Shown here: one piece after another, positions 1 to 3,285 of the stretch | How positions within the stretch are numbered: position 1 is the stretch's first letter | How the letters are laid out: the number at the start of each line of letters is the position of its first letter | Assembly: GCA_044356745.1 (NCBI GenBank) | Contig: JBIKVP010000098.1 | Span: forward strand, 1-5,893 | Length of the DNA: 5,893 nt | Direction of reading: 5' to 3' | From: JBIKVP01 sp044356745 | Lineage (GTDB): Bacteria > Pseudomonadota > Alphaproteobacteria > Rhizobiales > Beijerinckiaceae | Position numbers and translations under genes: made by a program | The notes under the pieces: model-generated | Seen by the model: the letters and a program-made list of their open reading frames with translations, nothing else | The model's database searches: none | Told to the model about the DNA's origin: nothing

Positions 1-2
1 GA

Positions 3-104
3 CTTATCAAAACAAACCTAACACACACAAAAACAATCCAAAACCTCCTGAAACCACCGCAAAGCCCAAGCAAAAACTTAAAACAGATGAAACTAAACTT
101 GTAA
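3..104 (+). CDS. Transposase C-terminal fragment, IS4-like (partial)
   Basis: Only the last 33 codons are in the window, open from the left edge to a TAA at 102-104. The peptide begins LIKTNLTHTK and continues with the segment NLLKPPQSPS, ending KLNL. Many IS4-type transposases end this way: a short helix with KTNL, then a leucine pair and a double proline, then a polar tail ending in L-x-L. No catalytic residue of the DDE triad lies in this part, so function cannot be judged. An alternative frame (2-190) is also open and reads GMTVEVHI near its end, but it would run straight across the putative IS terminus. I prefer the transposase reading because stop and inverted repeat are placed as expected. 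Confidence 0.38.
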   Translation, partial: LIKTNLTHTKTIQNLLKPPQSPSKNLKQMKLNL

Positions 105-110
105 AAATTA

Positions 111-125
111 AACCGGACAGCAGTG
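111..125. repeat. 15-nt terminal inverted repeat, left copy
   Basis: The sequence AACCGGACAGCAGTG is the exact reverse complement of bases 5768-5782. By rough count, a 15-nt exact inverted match inside 5.9 kb is expected by chance only at the level of a few percent. Its placement beside a transposase-like stop codon makes an IS terminal repeat the likely reading. Confidence 0.5.
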
Positions 126-190
126 CAACAAGTGCGGGCATGACGGTTGAGGTTCATATTCGTATCACTCTAAGCATCATAGAAATGTAA
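126..190 (+). other. Short remnant beside the IS end, possible truncated gene 3' end
   Basis: One frame stays open from the putative IS boundary to a TAA at 188-190 and reads TSAGMTVEVHIRI followed by a short tail. The GMTVEV string resembles the C-terminal part of HlyD-type membrane fusion proteins, which often carry PGMxVEV there, but seven residues are far too few for a call. It could be the 3' end of a gene cut by IS insertion, or chance. The stop is 5 bp from the convergent stop of the next gene. Confidence 0.15.
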
Positions 191-195
191 TGCCT

Positions 196-492
196 TTAAA
201 GACCCTCACCCTTCCTCGCCTTTACCACACGCTGCACGAGAATGTATTCACACACCTTGAACAGCACGATGAAAATGGTGCTCACGTAAATATAAAATGT
301 GAGTTCAATGAGTTGCCATAACCCGCCATCTTGAAGTGCCATCCAGCCATGTTCGCGAATAAAAGTGATGTTTGCGCTCAACAGGTGATAAAGATTATAG
401 GTCACCAAGCCAAAGCACGCGCCAAACACTGCCATAAAAGTCAGCGTGATGAACCAATGCCGATCGAGCAAGCGATTGAGAAAAGCGAACAT
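196..492 (-). CDS. Small membrane protein with two transmembrane helices, function unknown
   Basis: This 98-residue protein has two hydrophobic helices, at about residues 13-38 and 60-83. A polar loop of about 20 residues containing REHGWMALQDGG joins them, and the C-terminus is basic (QRVVKARKGEG). The short charged N-terminus (NRLLDRHWF) and basic C-terminus suggest both ends are cytoplasmic and the loop periplasmic. The ATG at 490-492 is preceded by a GAG eight bases upstream on its strand, a weak ribosome binding site. Coding character is supported by coherent amphipathic and hydrophobic patterning. I recall similar two-helix proteins in alphaproteobacteria but cannot name a family. Its 5' end faces the rearranged patch at 541-880, so its original promoter may have been replaced. 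Confidence 0.7.
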   Translation of the reverse strand: MFAFLNRLLDRHWFITLTFMAVFGACFGLVTYNLYHLLSANITFIREHGWMALQDGGLWQLIELTFYIYVSTIFIVLFKVCEYILVQRVVKARKGEGL

Positions 493-540
493 GGTTATGT
501 CTCGCTCTTCAAGGTGTCAAATCCTTTTTCAGGAATACAG

Positions 541-606
541 GCTTTTGCCAAGGGCATTATTGATGGAAAGCGTTTTGAAGATGTATTGGATAGCATTATT
601 GCCTAA
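541..606 (+). pseudogene. Fragment of a second tape-measure gene copy
   Basis: Bases 541-597 match bases 990-1046, inside the intact tape-measure gene, at 50 of 57 positions. They encode the same peptide AFAKGIIDGKRFEDVL. The five differences within those first 16 codons are all at third positions and silent. Similarity ends abruptly after the codons for S-I, and a stop follows at 604-606. No ribosome binding site or convincing start lies upstream, and nothing before 541 resembles the rest of the family. I read it as a leftover from a partial duplication or a recombination between diverged homologues, not a functional gene. Confidence 0.6.
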
Positions 607-856
607 CCCTCTCTTCTTTTCGATGTGAAACCGCATCCCAGCCTTTGTACTTCATACAATTCGTATATAAATTGTGCTGTGTGTCTGCAGGAATGTACTT
701 TGCAGTTGCAGATTTTTTTATAATGTAGTCGGCTGATTTGTATTCGCAATATGAATCTGCTTTTTTATATTCTATCGGGTTATCTCTGTTTTTCTCAAAT
801 TTATAATGTCGATAAACATCTTTTTGAATGCAAGCGGCATTTAGAAATAGCATCAT
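596..856 (-). CDS. Small cysteine-containing lipoprotein-like hypothetical protein
   Basis: From the first available ATG this gives 86 residues: a short hydrophobic stretch ending in LNAAC, then a polar, tyrosine- and lysine-rich mature part with cysteines at 37 and 67 and the motif NCMKYKGW near the end. The LNAAC segment resembles a lipobox, although Asn at -3 is atypical. The frame stays open upstream and adds FKYFLITA before the Met pair, which would make a normal-length lipoprotein signal. However, the codon where a natural start would sit is ATA (on the plus strand at about 880), so the true start may have been lost at a recombination junction. The gene lies in AT-rich DNA (roughly one third GC by eye), unlike its surroundings, which suggests foreign origin. 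Its stop overlaps the tape-measure fragment by 2 nt. Function unknown; it may be inactive. Confidence 0.45.
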   Translation of the reverse strand: MMLFLNAACIQKDVYRHYKFEKNRDNPIEYKKADSYCEYKSADYIIKKSATAKYIPADTQHNLYTNCMKYKGWDAVSHRKEERVRQ

Positions 857-881
857 TGCCGTTATTAGAAAGTATTTAAAT

Positions 882-1472
882 ATGGATAAAACATTAAAAG
901 AAGAAAAGCTTCCAGAAATTTTGACCCACAACAATCTCATTAAAGAACTGCGCAAGGAAACAACGGCGTTTGGCAATGCGCTCTCGAATGCTTTTGCGAA
1001 GGGCATCATTGATGGCAAGCGTTTCGAAGATGTGTTGAAAAGCATTGGCAAGACCTTGGCTGAAAGTGCGCTTAAAGCCGCATTCAAGCCTTTAGAACTG
1101 GGATTAGCAAGTATTTTAGAGCAGGGATTCAAAGGGATGTTTGATACGCTCAAACCTTTGGGAAACGCTCACGGCAATTTGTTTCAAGGGGGCAGGGTGC
1201 AGCCCTTCGCCGAAGGTGGGGTGATTGCTGCGCCAACGTATTTTCCGATGTCAGGTGGACTTGGTCTCATGGGAGAAGCGGGAGCGGAGGCGATTATGCC
1301 GCTTTCACGCGGCAGTGACGGCAAGCTGGGCGTAAAAGCCCAAGCAAGTAATCGTCCTGTCAGCATAACGGTGAATATTGCCGCACAAGATGTGGAAAGC
1401 TTCCGCCGCTCGGAAGCGCAAGTCTCTGCGAGTATCGCCCGCGCCATTGCACGCGGTCAACGGGCGATGTGA
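882..1472 (+). CDS. Gene transfer agent-type tail tape measure protein (short, Rhodobacter GTA g11-like)
   Basis: In phage-like particles the tape measure protein sets tail length. This 196-residue protein matches the short tape measure protein of Rhodobacter-type gene transfer agents in several recalled signatures. These are a central helix with DGKRFEDVLKSIGKTLAESA (44-63), a glycine-rich stretch GGRVQPFAEGGVIAAPTYFP (103-122), GLMGEAGAEAIMPLSRG (128-144), and a C-terminal beta-helix segment PVSITVNIAAQDVESFRRSE (159-178) ending in RAIARGQR. Family members are about 220 residues, so the N-terminus here is somewhat short. I start at ATG 882 because the family-like part begins there and a GAAAG lies about 10 bases upstream. 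The frame opens further to ATG 828, but those 18 extra residues lie in the AT-rich insert. No other GTA gene (g12-g15 or capsid genes) adjoins it, so it is an orphan here. Whether it is expressed is unknown. Confidence 0.82.
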   Translation: MDKTLKEEKLPEILTHNNLIKELRKETTAFGNALSNAFAKGIIDGKRFEDVLKSIGKTLAESALKAAFKPLELGLASILEQGFKGMFDTLKPLGNAHGNLFQGGRVQPFAEGGVIAAPTYFPMSGGLGLMGEAGAEAIMPLSRGSDGKLGVKAQASNRPVSITVNIAAQDVESFRRSEAQVSASIARAIARGQRAM

Positions 1473-1477
1473 TCGCT

Positions 1478-1723
1478 TTAAGTTGCAGCTTTTTTAAGAT
1501 AAGCCGCTATCGTGTCTTTAAGAAGTAGACGTTCTTTTTTCATATCTTCTAATGTGTCATCAGAAACAGGCTCTATATTCATTTCAGAGCGATGGACTTG
1601 ACGATTAAGCTCATGATAGCGCTCGCTGAGATTGCGAAAATGAGCATCATTCATTTTTAAATCATGCATCAAAGGGACATCATTAGGGAATTCTTCAGGA
1701 AGCTCGTTAGGAACATGGCTCAT
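1478..1723 (-). CDS. DUF465 / YdcH family small coiled-coil protein
   Basis: The 81-residue product begins MSHVPNELPEEFP and continues with DAHFRNLSERYHELNRQVHR and a C-terminal helix ERLLLKDTIAAYLKK. This is the full-length pattern of the DUF465 (YdcH-like) family: short, cytosolic, two long helices expected to fold as a hairpin, with no settled function. The start at 1721-1723 is chosen because it gives the family's normal N-terminus and has a good GGAG seven bases upstream on the minus strand. The frame is open for another 102 codons upstream, but that part crosses the tandem repeat and overlaps ccmI. The stop is 5 bp from the tape-measure stop, so the two genes converge with no room for a terminator between them. 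Confidence 0.85.
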   Translation of the reverse strand: MSHVPNELPEEFPNDVPLMHDLKMNDAHFRNLSERYHELNRQVHRSEMNIEPVSDDTLEDMKKERLLLKDTIAAYLKKAAT

Positions 1724-1850
1724 CTTTTTACTCCGTTTTGGGTCAAGAATTTCAACCCTTCCATTGCGCGTCAACGCATCATGTGCATTGAAACAGATTA
1801 AATATCTCTCACACAAGGCTTTAGTGCGCTGTACGATTCTGATGTTCGCG

Positions 1851-1879
1851 TTATAACAGATCAAATATCTCTCACACAA
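1851..1879 (-). promoter_or_regulatory. Candidate promoter for the DUF465 gene
   Basis: On the minus strand TTGTGT (1879-1874) is followed after 17 bases by TTATAA (1856-1851). This is a reasonable sigma70-like pair, spanning the junction between repeat copies. It would give a leader of about 120 nt before the start at 1723. The equivalent position of copy A has the same -35-like box but a poor -10 (TTTCAA), so the duplication would have created the better -10. Inferred from hexamer similarity only. Confidence 0.28.
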
Positions 1880-1891
1880 GGCTTTAGTGCG

Positions 1892-1920
1892 CTGTACGAG
1901 ACTGTTGTTCGCGCTATATA
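1892..1920 (+). promoter_or_regulatory. Candidate promoter for the ccm operon
   Basis: CTGTAC (1892-1897) is followed after 17 bases by TATATA (1915-1920), about 22 bases before the ccmI start. Repeat copy A has the same arrangement, CTGTAC (1829-1834), 17 bases, TATAAC (1852-1857), so the operon may have two tandem promoters. The -35 hexamer is a weak match to consensus. Confidence 0.25.
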
Positions 1921-1942
1921 AGGGCGAATTAAAGGTGCTTCG

Positions 1943-2815
1943 ATGGTGTTCTGGATCATAATGATGTTGATGACGGGTGTCGCAACCCTTGCATTGCTGA
2001 TGCCGCTTGCGCGTCGCACGCGGGAGCATGTGCCACTCAATACATCGCCTGATGCTACGTTTTATGAGGCACAGATTAACGATATTCAGCGTGATCAGGC
2101 GCGAGGTCTAATTTCACCCGATGCAGCTGAGCAAGCACGTGTTGAAGCAGGTCGGCGTTTACTGCACGCTGCGCACAAAGATGCGCCCATTGCTCACGGT
2201 GCATCACATGGTGCTCATCGCGTTATATCTGGGTTGATTGTGATCTGTGTTCCGATTGTATCGCTGTTGTTTTATCATTATGTGGGATCGCCCGATAAGC
2301 CGGATCAACCGCTGATCCAACGTTTAAAAACTGATCCTGCATTGCTTGATATGAACGCGGCGCTTAGTCGTGTTGAAGCGCATCTTGCGAAAACACCTGA
2401 TGATGTGCGGGGCTGGCAGGTTGTCGCGCCGATTTATCTCAAAACAGGGCGCTACAAAGACGCTGTTGATGCATTTGAGAATATTGTGCGCATTCAAGGC
2501 GAAACACCTATTACACTTGCTGATTATGCTGAAGCCCTTGTGCTTGATAACCAAGGGATTGTCTCAGTTGAAGCGCGGGCATTATTCGCTAAAGTGGAGC
2601 AATCACCCGATCAACAGACGGGAATGCTTGAAGCAAAAGATAAGGCGCGGTATTTTCTTGGCTTAGCCTTGGAACAAGAAGGCGCTCTTGATCAAGCGCG
2701 TGCCCTTTATGATATGATGATCAAAGACGCTGCAACCCGTGCATCGCCGCCGATGTGGTTACCCCGTGTGCAGACGCGTTTTGATGCTCTCAATACAAAG
2801 GTGGTGACACCGTGA
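1943..2815 (+). CDS. ccmI: Cytochrome c maturation protein CcmI (CycH)
   Basis: CcmI is an inner-membrane chaperone of System I that binds apocytochrome c and hands it to the CcmF-CcmH ligation complex. The 290-residue product shows the family layout. A first helix (1-22) is followed by a cytoplasmic loop with the FYEAQINDIQRDQARGLIS signature (40-58) and AEQARVEAGRRLL. A second helix spans 93-114. The periplasmic part has a tetratricopeptide-like segment from about 153 to 186 (PDDVRGWQVVAPIYLKTGRY) and another near 235-262. The start has AAAGGTG five bases upstream. It is the first gene of the operon and overlaps ccmE by 4 bp. Alphaproteobacterial CcmI proteins are usually about 360-400 residues, so this one is short and probably lacks most of the C-terminal periplasmic domain; the family call is secure. 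Confidence 0.93.
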   Translation: MVFWIIMMLMTGVATLALLMPLARRTREHVPLNTSPDATFYEAQINDIQRDQARGLISPDAAEQARVEAGRRLLHAAHKDAPIAHGASHGAHRVISGLIVICVPIVSLLFYHYVGSPDKPDQPLIQRLKTDPALLDMNAALSRVEAHLAKTPDDVRGWQVVAPIYLKTGRYKDAVDAFENIVRIQGETPITLADYAEALVLDNQGIVSVEARALFAKVEQSPDQQTGMLEAKDKARYFLGLALEQEGALDQARALYDMMIKDAATRASPPMWLPRVQTRFDALNTKVVTP

Positions 2816-3285
2816 CGGATCAACACTTTCCCCCTGTCAAGCGCATGACACGAAAAAAGCGTCGCCTTATTCTGATTGGCTCCGCATTGTTGGTGATTGG
2901 CGTTGCGGTTGGGCTTATTTTGTATGCGTTGCGTGACGGGATCGTGTTTTTTCATAGCCCGACTGATATTTTGCAAAAGAATATTCAGGTGGGAACACGC
3001 TTTCGTCTTGGCGGCCTTGTCGTCAATGGTTCTATTGTACGCGGACAAGATCAACAGGTGTCTTTTCGTGTGACGGATACGACAACGGAGCTTGGCGTGA
3101 GTTATCGCGGTATATTGCCCGATTTGTTTCGCGAAGGGCAGGGGGTGGTTGTGGAAGGCGTGCTTCAAACGGATAAAAGCTTTAAAGCCGAGACCGTGCT
3201 TGCCAAGCATGATGAAAACTATATGCCTCGTGAAGTTGCAGACAGCATCAAAAAGCAAGGACAATGGAAAGGGGATGCGAAATGA
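2812..3285 (+). CDS. ccmE: Periplasmic heme chaperone CcmE (CycJ)
   Basis: CcmE covalently binds heme supplied by the CcmABCD complex and delivers it to CcmF. The 157-residue product has a basic N-terminus (TRKKRRL), one membrane anchor (about 19-40), and a periplasmic domain with GTRFRLGGLV (61-70), ILPDLFREGQGVVVEG (101-116) and the heme-attachment motif AKHDENYMP. His133 is the expected covalent heme ligand and Tyr137 the axial ligand. The start is GTG at 2812, overlapping the ccmI stop (GTGA), with AAAGGTGG about seven bases upstream. The ATG at 2845 would give the more usual N-terminus MTRKKRRL but has no ribosome binding site, so I keep GTG with a 10-residue extension. The stop overlaps the ccmF start (ATGA). 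Confidence 0.96.
   Translation: MTDQHFPPVKRMTRKKRRLILIGSALLVIGVAVGLILYALRDGIVFFHSPTDILQKNIQVGTRFRLGGLVVNGSIVRGQDQQVSFRVTDTTTELGVSYRGILPDLFREGQGVVVEGVLQTDKSFKAETVLAKHDENYMPREVADSIKKQGQWKGDAK

Larger units (their letters stand above)
1..125 (+). mobile_element. Putative right end of an IS4-like insertion sequence (partial, runs off left edge)
   Basis: The segment holds a lysine-rich reading frame that resembles the C-terminus of an IS4-type DDE transposase, with its stop at 102-104. Seven bases later comes a 15-nt sequence (111-125) that recurs in exact inverse orientation at 5768-5782, where a matching left end appears to begin. A transposase stop just inside a terminal inverted repeat is the usual layout of an IS right end. 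The family assignment rests on remembered resemblance of the C-terminal pattern and the repeat, not on a search. The element would extend leftward out of the window, and its outer boundary is about base 125. Confidence 0.42.
1794..1921. repeat. Two-copy 63-bp tandem repeat in the divergent promoter region
   Basis: Copy A is 1794-1856 and copy B is 1857-1921, directly abutting. Over the first 60 aligned positions I count 5 mismatches (about 92% identity), with 1 mismatch in the first 43. Copy B carries two extra bases near its end (CTATATAA against TTATAA). The repeat sits between the divergent DUF465 gene and ccmI, so it duplicates whatever control sequence lies there. Promoter-like hexamers recur in the unit (see separate entries). 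The unit length is a multiple of three, which keeps the antisense frame open, but I see no coding sense in it. Confidence 0.9.

Noticed and set aside
2..190. Open plus-strand frame of 62 codons from the left edge
   Set aside because: It crosses the putative IS terminal repeat, its first part is a low-complexity lysine/proline-rich shadow of the transposase-like frame, and nothing supports one continuous protein.
492..520. TTGACA-like -35 box on the minus strand (520-515) upstream of the membrane protein
   Set aside because: The matching -10 would fall on or next to the start codon, placing transcription start inside the gene; no alternative start fits.
331..540. Plus-strand frame leading into the tape-measure fragment
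   Set aside because: Bases 331-492 are antisense to the two-helix membrane protein, and the rest has no recognisable pattern or ribosome binding site; only 541-606 is meaningful.
857..1153. Minus-strand upstream part of the lipoprotein-like frame
   Set aside because: It is antisense to the well-supported tape-measure gene and shows no family pattern; only the part from about 880 down to 596 looks like protein.
1794..1921. CRISPR array
   Set aside because: Only two units, directly abutting, with no spacers and no cas genes nearby.
1724..2029. Upstream extension of the DUF465 frame on the minus strand, including repeated VQRTKALCERYLIC
   Set aside because: The repetition comes from the 63-bp tandem DNA repeat, whose length is a multiple of three. 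The region overlaps ccmI, and the normal DUF465 start with a good GGAG lies at 1723.
2707..3264. Long minus-strand frame opposite ccmI and ccmE
   Set aside because: Shadow of two certain genes with no recognisable domain.
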